Below are positions 8,702-16,684 of a DNA stretch of 64,000 nt, one piece after another; the stretch's first letter is position 1; every line of letters begins with the position of its first letter. The position numbers and the translations under genes were made by a program. A model generated the notes under the pieces. It had not been told where the DNA came from, did not search any database, and was given only the letters and a program-made list of their open reading frames with translations. The DNA is from Anaerococcus sp. Marseille-P3915 (lineage in GTDB: Bacteria > Bacillota > Clostridia > Tissierellales > Peptoniphilaceae): assembly GCF_900258475.1 (NCBI RefSeq), contig NZ_LT984888.1:580639-644638 (forward strand), read 5' to 3'.

Positions 8702-10390
8702 ATGAATAAAAGTGCAATTTTACATTTAAGTGAAAGCTTTATGGCCTATGCCATAGGTGAAGACGAACTAAATATAAGGTTGAGGGCTGGTAGGGAAGAT
8801 GAAGTCGATGTAAGCCTGCTTTACACATACAAATTTGACTACCCGCACAGCTGGCAGGAAGCTAATATGGAGAAGACCTTTGTCGATGAGCTTTTTGCTT
8901 TCTATGAGATAAATATAAAAATAAAAGATAAGAGATTTGCCTATATTTTCAAAATAGAAGAAGCTAATAAGACTTATTACCTAAGTGAATATGGACTCGA
9001 AGAGACTTATGATCTTGATAATTTTTACTTCACATCATTTCATATGCCATATATCAACGAGGCAGATATTTTTAAGCCAGTCGAATGGATGAGGGATGCT
9101 GTATTTTATCAGATTTTTGTCGAGAGATTTAATAGGGGGAATTTTGACAAAGATGATACCTATATCAATCAAAAATGGCTAGACTTGCCATCTCCAAAGT
9201 CTTTTGCAGGTGGCGACCTTAGGGGAATTACTGAAAAACTAGACTATATTAAAGAATTGGGTATCAACTGCCTTTATCTGACTCCGATTTTTAAGTCACC
9301 GACCAACCACAAGTACGATATAATTGATTATTTTGAAATTGATCCGCATTTTGGTGATAAAAAAGACTTTAAAAAGCTTGTCAATAAGGCCCATGACTTG
9401 GGTATAAGGATTGTCCTAGATGCAGTTTTTAACCACATGTCCCACCTAAATCCTATCTTTGAAGATGTGAGGGAAAAGGGAGAAAAATCTAAATATAACA
9501 ATTGGTTTTATATTGATGGAGATAAGGCTGATATAGAAAAGATAAATTACCAGACCTTTGCCCATGTTTATAATATGCCCAAGCTTAGGACTTCAAATAA
9601 GGAGGTCCAAGATTATTTAATAAAGGTAGGCAAGTATTGGATTGAGGAGTTTGATATAGATGGCTGGAGACTTGATGTGTCAGATGAGGTTAGTCATGAT
9701 TTTTGGAAGAGATTTCGTAAGGAAATCAAAAGTGCCAAGGCTGACGCTGTAATAATTGGTGAAAATTGGCATAACGCTGAGACTTTCCTAAGAGGTGATG
9801 AATTTGATTCTATAATGAATTATGCCTTTAGTAAAATAAGCCTTGATTATTTTACTAAAAAGATTGATGCAAAGAAAGCAAGTGATTGTTTTAATATGGT
9901 TCAGATGAGAAATAGAAATCAGGCAAACATGATGATGCTAAATCTACTTGATACCCATGATACACCTAGATTTATTACAGAAATAAATGGGTCTAGGGAT
10001 AAACATTTGGCAGCGATAGCTTTAAGCGTTGTGTATATGGGAGCTAACTTAGTCTATTATGGAACAGAAATTGGCCTAGAAGGCAAGGGAGACCCAGATT
10101 GCAGGAGATCTTTCCCTTGGATTAGTCTAGAAAAAAACATATCCTATCTGGAAAAAATCAAGGAAATTTTAAGTATAAAGGGTCAAAAAGTTATAAGAGA
10201 TGGCAAGATTAAAATTTCAAGCAAGGATGATATTTTATTAGTCGAAAGGTTTGATTGCGAAAGCAAGCTAAGCCTTGCTATAAATTTGGGCAATGATCTA
10301 GATTTTGACCTAGGTGATTCAAATATCCTAGCAGCTAATAAGTATGAGGATAAAAAGTTAGGGGAAAATTCCTTTGTAATTTGGGACTAA
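8702..10390 (+). CDS. GH13 alpha-amylase family enzyme (cyclomaltodextrinase/neopullulanase type)
   Basis: Predicted cytoplasmic glycoside hydrolase acting on maltodextrins, cyclodextrins or pullulan fragments; no signal peptide is visible. Residues 1-120 form a CBM34-like N domain. The (beta/alpha)8 domain begins near residue 130 (VFYQIFVERF). Conserved GH13 regions are DAVFNH (240-245), DGWRLDVSDE with nucleophile Asp325, GENWH with acid/base Glu354, and THDTPR with Asp420. The N domain plus core is the neopullulanase layout, at 562 residues close to the usual length. It would finish breakdown of products made by the secreted pullulanase near 62.8 kb. Confidence 0.9.
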   Translation: MNKSAILHLSESFMAYAIGEDELNIRLRAGREDEVDVSLLYTYKFDYPHSWQEANMEKTFVDELFAFYEINIKIKDKRFAYIFKIEEANKTYYLSEYGLEETYDLDNFYFTSFHMPYINEADIFKPVEWMRDAVFYQIFVERFNRGNFDKDDTYINQKWLDLPSPKSFAGGDLRGITEKLDYIKELGINCLYLTPIFKSPTNHKYDIIDYFEIDPHFGDKKDFKKLVNKAHDLGIRIVLDAVFNHMSHLNPIFEDVREKGEKSKYNNWFYIDGDKADIEKINYQTFAHVYNMPKLRTSNKEVQDYLIKVGKYWIEEFDIDGWRLDVSDEVSHDFWKRFRKEIKSAKADAVIIGENWHNAETFLRGDEFDSIMNYAFSKISLDYFTKKIDAKKASDCFNMVQMRNRNQANMMMLNLLDTHDTPRFITEINGSRDKHLAAIALSVVYMGANLVYYGTEIGLEGKGDPDCRRSFPWISLEKNISYLEKIKEILSIKGQKVIRDGKIKISSKDDILLVERFDCESKLSLAINLGNDLDFDLGDSNILAANKYEDKKLGENSFVIWD

Positions 10391-10410
10391 GGAAAAATTA
10401 TTTAATATTT

Positions 10411-10440
10411 TAAAAGATAGGCGAAGGTCTGTCTTTTTTC
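10411..10440 (+). terminator. Rho-independent terminator after the GH13 gene
   Basis: AAAAGATAGGC pairs with GGTCTGTCTTTT, with G-U pairs, and the 3' arm runs into T residues. Confidence 0.65.
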
Positions 10441-10495
10441 TTTGCCTAGAAAAGGTAAGATTAATAATTAATAAGATAAAAAATAAGGAGTATTT

Positions 10496-11329
10496 ATGGA
10501 AAATGATCTAAGCCCTGATAAAATTTTACCAAGGGCGATTGATACTTATTGGAAAAAATCTCAATTGCCAATCAAGAAAACAATGATTTTAGCTTTTTTT
10601 GCAGGCATCTTTATAAGCCTAGCGGCAGTGGCTTCTAGCCTTGCCTCAGCCCACTTGCTTGCAAGTCCTGAGACCTTGCCTATGGGTAAACTTATCCAAG
10701 GCCTTGTTTTCACACCAGGTCTAATCTTTGTCATGGTCGCAGGCGGTGAGCTTTTTACTGGCAATTGCCTGATGGTCTTTGCTCTCTTGGACAAAAAAAC
10801 CACCCTTAAGACCATGCTAAAATCATGGCTTTTAGTCTATTTGGGAAATTTTATAGGGGCTCTTTTTATAGTAATTCTGATCTCTCAATCAGGCCAGTGG
10901 ATTATGGGAGATGGGCTTGTTGGAGCAAGGACAATTTTAATAGCCAAGGCAAAAATAGACTTATCCTTTAGCCAGGCCCTTATCCTGGGGATTTTGGCCA
11001 ATTTTTTGGTGTGCTTGGGTGTTTGGATGGGAATTGGTGCCAAGTCTTATGGGTCAAAGCTAATAGCTGGATTTTTCCCGGTGCTAATATTTGTTCTTTC
11101 AGGTTTTGAACATAGCATCGCCAATATGTATTATATACCAGCAGGAATTATGGCTAAAAATATAGGAGGTCTTGCGGCAAAATCTGGACTAGGTCAAGAG
11201 GCTCTAGCTAGTCTTAATATTTCTAATATGGTTTTTAAAAACCTCCTGCCAGTTACACTTGGCAATATCATAGGCGGGGCCATCCTTGTTGGGATTTTGT
11301 ACTTTTTAGCCTATAGGAAAGAGGCTTGA
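10496..11329 (+). CDS. Formate/nitrite transporter family channel (FocA/NirC/HSC)
   Basis: Pentameric membrane channel for small anions such as formate, nitrite or hydrosulfide. The 277-residue protein has six hydrophobic segments and FNT signatures GGELFTGN and the NFLVCLGVWM segment. The latter resembles the conserved NxLVC(L/I)xVW stretch of the family. In a fermenter, formate or hydrosulfide export is likely, but the exact ion cannot be set from sequence. The start at 10496 has GGAG upstream. The M20 amidohydrolase follows with one spacer base. Confidence 0.9.
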   Translation: MENDLSPDKILPRAIDTYWKKSQLPIKKTMILAFFAGIFISLAAVASSLASAHLLASPETLPMGKLIQGLVFTPGLIFVMVAGGELFTGNCLMVFALLDKKTTLKTMLKSWLLVYLGNFIGALFIVILISQSGQWIMGDGLVGARTILIAKAKIDLSFSQALILGILANFLVCLGVWMGIGAKSYGSKLIAGFFPVLIFVLSGFEHSIANMYYIPAGIMAKNIGGLAAKSGLGQEALASLNISNMVFKNLLPVTLGNIIGGAILVGILYFLAYRKEA

Positions 11330-11330
11330 T

Positions 11331-12587
11331 ATGGAAAAAGATATAAAATCAACTAGGAGATTCTACCATACAATAGCAGAACCAGGATTTTTGGAATTTA
11401 GGACAACAATTAACATCATAAAAAACCTAAAAGAAATCGGGGTCGATGAGATAAGATTTGGAAAAGAAATCCATAGCCCTGCCTACATGTACGGCAGACC
11501 AAGCCCTAAACAAACAAAGGCCTACGCAGCCACAATAGATGAAGATGTCGATTTCGATATTTCAGAAATCCTAGAAGGTTACACGGGAGCAGTGGCAAAA
11601 ATTTATACAAATAAGCCAGGCCCAAATATTGGTTTTCGTTTCGACATAGATGCCCTAACAATTAGAGAATCTAAAGAAGAATCCCACAGGCCAGCAAAAG
11701 AAGGCTTTAGGTCAAGAAATGATAAGACCTGCCATGCCTGCGGCCACGATGGCCACTTAACAATTGGCTTATTTTTAGGAAAATGGCTTGTAGATAATAA
11801 GGAAAACCTAAAGGGCACCTACACCCTAATCTTCCAACCAGCCGAAGAGGGCCTAAGGGGAGCAAGGTCTATGACAGAGGCAGGAGTAGCTGATGATTTA
11901 GACTATTTATTTGCAGGTCATTTGGGCATGGGTGTAGAAGATGGGAAAATCTGCGTTGGGACAGGAGGATTTCTATCATCCACCAAACTAGATATAATAT
12001 TTAAGGGCCATGCCTCTCACGCAGGTGCCCTCCCAGAAGAAGGAAAAAATGCCAACCTAGCTGCAGCTACAGCCACCCTAAATCTCCACACCCTAACCCA
12101 ATTTTCAACCGGCATGGCCAGGATAAATGTAGGAGTAATAAGGGGAGGTTCAACCAGAAATTCAGTATCAGATAGGGCAGTCCTAGAAATGGAAACCAGG
12201 GGAGAGCCAGAAGCCATCAACCTGACCCTGGTAAAAAGAACCTACGACATAGTAGAAGGAGCGGCCAAAGCCTTCGATCTAGCCTATGAAATAAAAACAG
12301 TAGGATCGGCCCCAGCTCTTTTAAAGATAGAAAGTGAATTTTATAAAGAAATAAACGATATGCTAGGAAAACGAGGCTACAAGACCTTCCTAAATGGCAA
12401 ATTTAAAGCCTCAGAAGATGTAGTCTACTTCATAAACAAAGTAGAAGAAAATGGAGGCAAGGCAGTCCACTTCATATTCGGAAGCAAACTAGCAGCAGGA
12501 CACCATAAGGATAGCTTTGATTTTAATGAGGATACTTTGGAAGAGGCCTTGGGAGTTTTTAAAGAAGTTATAAGATATTTAAACTGA
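11331..12587 (+). CDS. M20 family amidohydrolase (AbgA/aminoacylase-like)
   Basis: Predicted metal-dependent amidohydrolase splitting N-acylated or p-aminobenzoyl-type amino acid conjugates. In its 418 residues the metal ligands appear as RFDIDAL, CHACGHDGH and QPAEEG, followed by the lid/dimer domain starting near GHASHAG. Compared with classical M20D enzymes it has an extra N-terminal stretch (about 60 residues before the metal domain), resembling AbgA of aminobenzoyl-glutamate use. It is almost joined to the FNT channel gene and ends in a strong terminator. Substrate is unknown. Confidence 0.85.
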   Translation: MEKDIKSTRRFYHTIAEPGFLEFRTTINIIKNLKEIGVDEIRFGKEIHSPAYMYGRPSPKQTKAYAATIDEDVDFDISEILEGYTGAVAKIYTNKPGPNIGFRFDIDALTIRESKEESHRPAKEGFRSRNDKTCHACGHDGHLTIGLFLGKWLVDNKENLKGTYTLIFQPAEEGLRGARSMTEAGVADDLDYLFAGHLGMGVEDGKICVGTGGFLSSTKLDIIFKGHASHAGALPEEGKNANLAAATATLNLHTLTQFSTGMARINVGVIRGGSTRNSVSDRAVLEMETRGEPEAINLTLVKRTYDIVEGAAKAFDLAYEIKTVGSAPALLKIESEFYKEINDMLGKRGYKTFLNGKFKASEDVVYFINKVEENGGKAVHFIFGSKLAAGHHKDSFDFNEDTLEEALGVFKEVIRYLN

Positions 12588-12602
12588 TATTTATCCAAGA
12601 TA

Positions 12603-12643
12603 AAGGGATTTTAGGGGAGTTTCCCCTAAGACCCCTTTTTTTA
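12603..12643 (+). terminator. Strong Rho-independent terminator after the M20 gene
   Basis: TTAGGGGA-GTT-TCCCCTAA forms a perfect inner stem, flanked by AAAGGG/CCCCTTT, and ends in a run of T. Confidence 0.92.
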
Positions 12644-12732
12644 TTATCCAAGATAATATTATTATTTACTTTAATTCTTCGTAATGTAATCTCATAATTA
12701 ATTATATTTATATACTATTGAATCTTCGTAGT

Positions 12733-13050
12733 AAGGGGAGGCCCAAGGACCCTTTCGCATGGGTCCTCATCGGCCTCCCCTTAAACCCCTCCCCGTTACA
12801 CCCCACAAGCGACTCCTTAGCGGAGTGCGGATAGTGAAGCTTGCCTTCGGCAAGCCACTCTTTTTAGACAGAACTCTTCGTAATACCTATTCTAATTCTA
12901 ACTGATTTTGACATTCCGATGCCTAAAAATCTCAATCTAGTCCACATTTATGTTTTGTATATACTCTACATCTCAGTAGTTACAGAATTTTAATTTTAAC
13001 TCGTGCGTCAGGAGATTTTCTTAACGGCATCTACATTTACAAAATCTCCC
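12733..13050 (+). ncRNA. Structured intergenic element, left copy (candidate structured RNA)
   Basis: No ORF is supported here. Reading the plus strand: a nested hairpin at 12733-12782 with outer stem AAGGGGAGGCC/GGCCTCCCCTT, internal loop CAA against TCATC, inner stem GGACCC/GGGTCC and loop TTTCGCAT. A linker with a small ACTCC/GGAGT hairpin ends in GGAGTGCG. A terminator-like hairpin with T run lies at 12833-12865, and about 185 further bases are shared with the right copy, ending at the palindrome AAATCTCCC...GGGAGATTT. Homology to the inverted copy at 13163-13488 runs along the whole length. Strand is assigned by the T run and is uncertain. Confidence 0.6.
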
Positions 13051-13162
13051 GGCCTTGGGAGATTTGTTCTGTATTCTGAGAGGATATTAACGTCATAGTA
13101 GTTATTAGGCTCGTTTGCTTTCGCAAACATTGCGATAAATGGGTCTAAAATACTAATCTATT
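13051..13162. other. Spacer between the two inverted element copies
   Basis: About 110 bases with a third GGGAGATTT (13058-13066) that makes a hairpin with the left copy end, and a small hairpin GTTTGC-TTTC-GCAAAC near 13110-13125. No ORF or clear promoter is seen. Confidence 0.5.
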
Positions 13163-13488
13163 GGGAGATTTAAAATAAAAAGTCACCGTAAAGAAAATCA
13201 CACTGACAGCCATACTTAAATAATAATTTTGTTAATACTAAGATGACAAGTAATTACAAAAATACAATTTGGACTAGATTGTGATTTTTAGGGGACTTTT
13301 GATTTTAAATCAGTATGAATAAAGCTAGATGAATACGAAGTAATCCACCATAATAAAGAAGATTTTTGAAAAAAATCTTCCTGTTTCGCACTCCGCTAAG
13401 GAGCCGCTTGGAGGGTGTAGCGAAGAGGGGGGGGTAAGGGGGAGAGCGGTGAGGGAACATGCGGAACGTTCCCTTGGCTCTCCCCCTT
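13163..13488 (-). ncRNA. Structured intergenic element, right inverted copy (candidate structured RNA)
   Basis: Diverged inverted copy of the element at 12733-13050. Its nested hairpin at 13436-13488 has outer stem AAGGGGGAGAGC/GCTCTCCCCCTT and inner stem GGGAAC/GTTCCC. Both stems differ from the left copy yet stay fully paired, while the internal loop (CAA against TCACC) and the loop core CGCAT are kept. The shared blocks CTCCTTAGCGGAGTGCG, CCTAAAAATC.CAATCTAGTCCA and ATTTTCTT.ACGG follow in the same order. A hairpin plus T run (13352-13380 region) replaces the left copy's terminator-like hairpin with unrelated sequence. Confidence 0.6.
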
Positions 13489-13595
13489 TGGCGAAGTCAT
13501 CAGCTTGATGACAATCATTTATTATGTGATAAAATAACGAAGAAAAATACTAAATAATAATAATTCATTAAAAAATGAGAAAAAAAGGGGATTTT

Positions 13596-13617
13596 AAAAG
13601 GGGCTTAGGCCCCTTTT
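13596..13617. terminator. Hairpin terminator at the end of the MFS gene
   Basis: Perfect stem AAAAGGGGC-TTAG-GCCCCTTTT directly after the stop of the minus-strand MFS gene; usable in both directions. Confidence 0.8.
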
Positions 13618-13618
13618 C

Positions 13619-14803
13619 CTATAAATCTTTTGGTTCTTTTATTATAAAGGATCCAATGATGAAGGTTGCTGATAAGATTGCTGTTGCCATTAGGGCAGTT
13701 TTTTCTCCCGCTGAATGCTCTATCATTACTATTATCTGATAGGCTATGGTTTCTAGGATATAAACTAGGGACCAATAGACGCTCATGATTTGGGTTAGTT
13801 TTTCTGAATACATACCTGGGATCTCTTGTGGGATTAAGACGAAGTTTGTTAGTGGTACATACATTATTGTTCCCAAAGCAAGGGCTAGGATTGTTGAAAG
13901 TGTCGCATTTGTTGAATTTATTAGGGCTATGGCTATTATTGTTGTAAGGATGCCTGATATTTTTAGGGTTGGGACTCTTTTAATTGATTTTTTTGCTACT
14001 ATTATTGATAAGAGAGTACCGATTAAAGCTCCTGTTGTAAATAGGGTTGAAATTTTACTGGCAGGTATTGGCGAAAAGTTGGTGTTTGGGAAAATATTTA
14101 GCATGACCATATATAGGGTCAAGTGGCCAAAATACATGGTTGGCATGATTATGGCGATTTTTTCCTTAAAGGCATCTTTTAGGTTAAAGTCTAGCCCATC
14201 ACTTGTTTTTGTTGATGAAATTTCAAAGTTTTCACCAAATATTAGCCAGAGGGCGAAGATTATAAAAGATACGATAGCAAAAGCTACTAAGGCCCACCTA
14301 CCAAGTCCTAATAATTTTATGATTGGTCCTATTAGAAGGAGAGCTAGGATTGATCCTACATTGTAGGATACGTTATTTAGGGCATTTACCACTGGTCTTT
14401 GATCTGGGTGGAAGTAATTTACTACTACAGGTGAGAAGTAGACTACAAAAAGTGCTCCTCCAAATCCCATTATAAATCTTCCTATTAGAAAAACAGGAAA
14501 GGACTGGGATAAGGCTGCAAGCATGGCCCCTGCTGGTATTAAGAGGGATGCTAGGCCTATAGATTTTTTGGGAAATAGCTTGGCAAAGATTGTAGCAGCT
14601 ATCAGGTTGCCCAAGATTTTTGCTACAGTTACCACATTATTTATAAGGCTAACTGCGTGAGGGCCTTCCACATTAAAGAAATTTAGGATATTGGGTGTAA
14701 GTTTTGAACCTGCTATCCAGTTGACTGCGAAAAATGCGTAGGCTAAGAACATAAGTCCTTCAATAATTACTGGTTTAATTTTTAAATTTTTTTGCTCATT
14801 CAT
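13619..14803 (-). CDS. MFS transporter
   Basis: Membrane carrier of the major facilitator superfamily, 394 residues with about twelve hydrophobic segments. The loop after the second segment pair reads GRFIMGFGGALFVVYFSPVVVNYF with a following DQRPVVNALNN block, as in the nitrate/nitrite and CP (cyanate) related MFS groups. The substrate cannot be assigned. It is a lone gene on the minus strand between the structured-element region and the divergently transcribed M18 peptidase. The promoter lies in the 70 bases shared with that gene. Confidence 0.85.
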   Translation of the reverse strand: MNEQKNLKIKPVIIEGLMFLAYAFFAVNWIAGSKLTPNILNFFNVEGPHAVSLINNVVTVAKILGNLIAATIFAKLFPKKSIGLASLLIPAGAMLAALSQSFPVFLIGRFIMGFGGALFVVYFSPVVVNYFHPDQRPVVNALNNVSYNVGSILALLLIGPIIKLLGLGRWALVAFAIVSFIIFALWLIFGENFEISSTKTSDGLDFNLKDAFKEKIAIIMPTMYFGHLTLYMVMLNIFPNTNFSPIPASKISTLFTTGALIGTLLSIIVAKKSIKRVPTLKISGILTTIIAIALINSTNATLSTILALALGTIMYVPLTNFVLIPQEIPGMYSEKLTQIMSVYWSLVYILETIAYQIIVMIEHSAGEKTALMATAILSATFIIGSFIIKEPKDL

Positions 14804-14863
14804 TTTTAACTCCTTATTAAGATAATTATACCCATTTTCAAATGAATTTTATCGGTCTTGACG

Positions 14864-14872
14864 TATGATAAT
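14864..14872 (+). promoter_or_regulatory. Candidate -10 box giving a leaderless M18 transcript
   Basis: TATGATAAT at 14864-14872 would place transcription start near 14879, at or within three bases of the peptidase ATG. No purine-rich ribosome site exists upstream of that ATG. The -35 region is weak. Confidence 0.4.
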
Positions 14873-14875
14873 TTT

Positions 14876-16153
14876 ATGATGAAAATATACAAAGAATTTA
14901 ATGAAGATTTAATAAAATTTATTGATGCATCGCCTCTAAACTATTTCGCAGTTAAAAATGCTAGCGAAATTCTAGAGGAGGCTGGCTTTAAGAGGCTTTC
15001 TGAAAAAGAAAATTGGGAATTAGGAAGGGGAAAATACTATGTAATTCGTGATGATTCCGCTCTTATAGCCTTTGAAATAGGAAAAGACCCAAGGGAGGGC
15101 TTTGAGATAATAGGATCTCACACCGATAGCCCAACCTTTAAAGTCAAGTCTAATCCAGAAATAGGGACAAATGGCTATTTAAAGCTAAATATAGAACCTT
15201 ATGGGGGCATGATTCATTCAACCTGGCTTGATAGGACCCTATCTCTAGCAGGAAAGGTTGCCTACAAGGAAGGCGATGAGATTAAATATTCTCTTGTAAA
15301 TATTGACAAGAACCTTTTGACTATTCCAAATGCAGCCATCCACATGAATAGGGAAATCAACAAGGGCTATGGTTATAATCCTCAAGATAAACTTTATCCT
15401 CTTGTAAAAACTATCAGCGATGCGCTTGAAGCGGATGGATTTATTCTTAAACTTCTTGCTGAGGACCTGAAAATAGATGAGGATGCCATCCTTGACTTTG
15501 ACCTAGGCCTTTATGATAGGCAAGCTGGGGCGATAATAAATGATATGGTTCAAGTAGGAAGGATTGACAATCTCGGTTCTGTCCACGCTTCTCTTAGGGC
15601 TCTTGTGGATTCTAAAGAAGGGGCCAATAAGATGATTATCTTAAATGACAATGAGGAAATCGGATCAAGGACTAGGGGAGGAGCGGCTTCTAATTTCTTA
15701 AAGGCTGTGCTTAAGAGAATTGCCCTCAAATCAGGCCTTGATGAGGAAGGCTACCAAATTATGGTGGAAAATTCTATGCTAATTTCAGCCGACCAAGCCC
15801 ACGCCATTCACCCATCTTATCCAGAATATTCTGACCCAACTAATATTGTAAAGATGAATGAGGGACTAGTAGTAAAAATCGCTGCAAATGGAGCCTATGC
15901 ATCTTTTGTTGAAACTAAGGCAAGACTTTTTGACCTAGCAAATAAATTGGGTCTTAAGCTACAGACCTTCCACAACAGAAATGACAAGACAGGTGGGTCA
16001 ACCATTGGGCCAATCACAACTACAGTTCTTGGACTAAAGACCATAGATGTGGGCATACCAATGCTTGCCATGCATTCTATTAGAGAGCTTTGCGGCATGA
16101 AAGACCATTACGAGGCTTACGAAATATATAAGGGATTTTTTGAGGAGATTTAA
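14876..16153 (+). CDS. M18 family aminopeptidase (ApeB-like)
   Basis: Zinc aminopeptidase of about 426 residues that removes N-terminal, often acidic, amino acids from cytoplasmic peptides. Metal ligands are visible in GSHTDSP, RIDNLGSVHA, NDNEEIGS and the C-terminal MHSIRE. I prefer ATG 14876 (or 14879) to the TTG at 14858, because a -10-like TATGATAAT lies between them. No Shine-Dalgarno site is present, so the message may be leaderless. The thiamine-binding protein gene begins directly after its stop codon. A second M18 enzyme of a different subgroup is at 39838. Confidence 0.9.
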   Translation: MMKIYKEFNEDLIKFIDASPLNYFAVKNASEILEEAGFKRLSEKENWELGRGKYYVIRDDSALIAFEIGKDPREGFEIIGSHTDSPTFKVKSNPEIGTNGYLKLNIEPYGGMIHSTWLDRTLSLAGKVAYKEGDEIKYSLVNIDKNLLTIPNAAIHMNREINKGYGYNPQDKLYPLVKTISDALEADGFILKLLAEDLKIDEDAILDFDLGLYDRQAGAIINDMVQVGRIDNLGSVHASLRALVDSKEGANKMIILNDNEEIGSRTRGGAASNFLKAVLKRIALKSGLDEEGYQIMVENSMLISADQAHAIHPSYPEYSDPTNIVKMNEGLVVKIAANGAYASFVETKARLFDLANKLGLKLQTFHNRNDKTGGSTIGPITTTVLGLKTIDVGIPMLAMHSIRELCGMKDHYEAYEIYKGFFEEI

Positions 16154-16450
16154 ATGGCAATAGTAGAAGTAGCACTTGTGCCACTTGGCACCAAGGAAAC
16201 ATCAGTTAGTAAATATGTAGCAGAAGCAGAAAAAATCCTAAAGGATGAGGGCTTAAAATATAAGCTAAATCCTATGGGAACAGTAATTGAGGCGGATTGT
16301 GACAAGGCCTTTGCAGCCATTAGAAAGATGCAAGAGTCAGTATTTTCTAAGGGAGCAGACAGGGTTTACACAGTTATAAAAATTGATGACAGACGTGATA
16401 AGAAAGCCTCTATGGAACAAAAAATAAAATCAGTTGAAGATAAGCTATAA
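16154..16450 (+). CDS. MTH1187/YkoF-family thiamine-binding protein
   Basis: Small cytoplasmic protein of 98 residues of the DUF77/MTH1187 family, which has a ferredoxin-like fold and is reported to bind thiamine or related ligands. It has the typical start AIVEVALVPLGT, the central NPMGTVIEAD segment, and the C-terminal DRRDK. The gene starts immediately after the TAA of the M18 gene, so translation is probably coupled. Its biological role next to a peptidase is unclear. Confidence 0.85.
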   Translation: MAIVEVALVPLGTKETSVSKYVAEAEKILKDEGLKYKLNPMGTVIEADCDKAFAAIRKMQESVFSKGADRVYTVIKIDDRRDKKASMEQKIKSVEDKL

Positions 16451-16604
16451 AATTTAATTAATAGAAATTTTCCTTTAAATAGGCCTACTTACTTAAGCTA
16501 GTTAGGATTAATATTTTTTCTAAAGAGAGTGTCTATTTTTAATTCAATTTTATTATTAACTGATGATGTATTTGTAATAGTTTTTAAAAACAAATTGTAT
16601 TAGA

Positions 16605-16650
16605 AAAAGCGTCAATAAACCCGATTAATTAACGGATTTATCGACGCTTT
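16605..16650 (-). terminator. Terminator for the codA-MFS operon
   Basis: AAAGCGTC.ATAAA.CCG pairs with CGG.TTTAT.GACGCTTT across ATTAATTAA; on the minus strand it runs into TTTTTCTAAT. On the plus strand it is followed by the hairpin at 16651. Confidence 0.85.
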
Positions 16651-16677
16651 GGGGCCTATAGAGCCCCTATTTTTTTG
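16651..16677 (+). terminator. Terminator for the M18/thiamine-binding pair
   Basis: GGGGC-CTATAGA-GCCCC followed by TATTTTTTT on the plus strand, just before the converging codA gene. Confidence 0.8.
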
Positions 16678-16684
16678 TTGATTT

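Noticed and set aside
12733-13488. Integron, CRISPR or group II intron signature in the GC-rich gene-free region
   Set aside because: No spaced direct repeats, no reverse transcriptase and no catalytic domain V-like hairpin; the pattern is two inverted copies.
13619-13800. Open frame on the minus strand extended into the structured element
   Set aside because: The MFS stop and a terminator end the gene at 13619; the element has stops in all frames.
13785-14366. 193-residue open frame on the plus strand
   Set aside because: It lies wholly inside the minus-strand MFS gene and reads as low-quality hydrophobic shadow.
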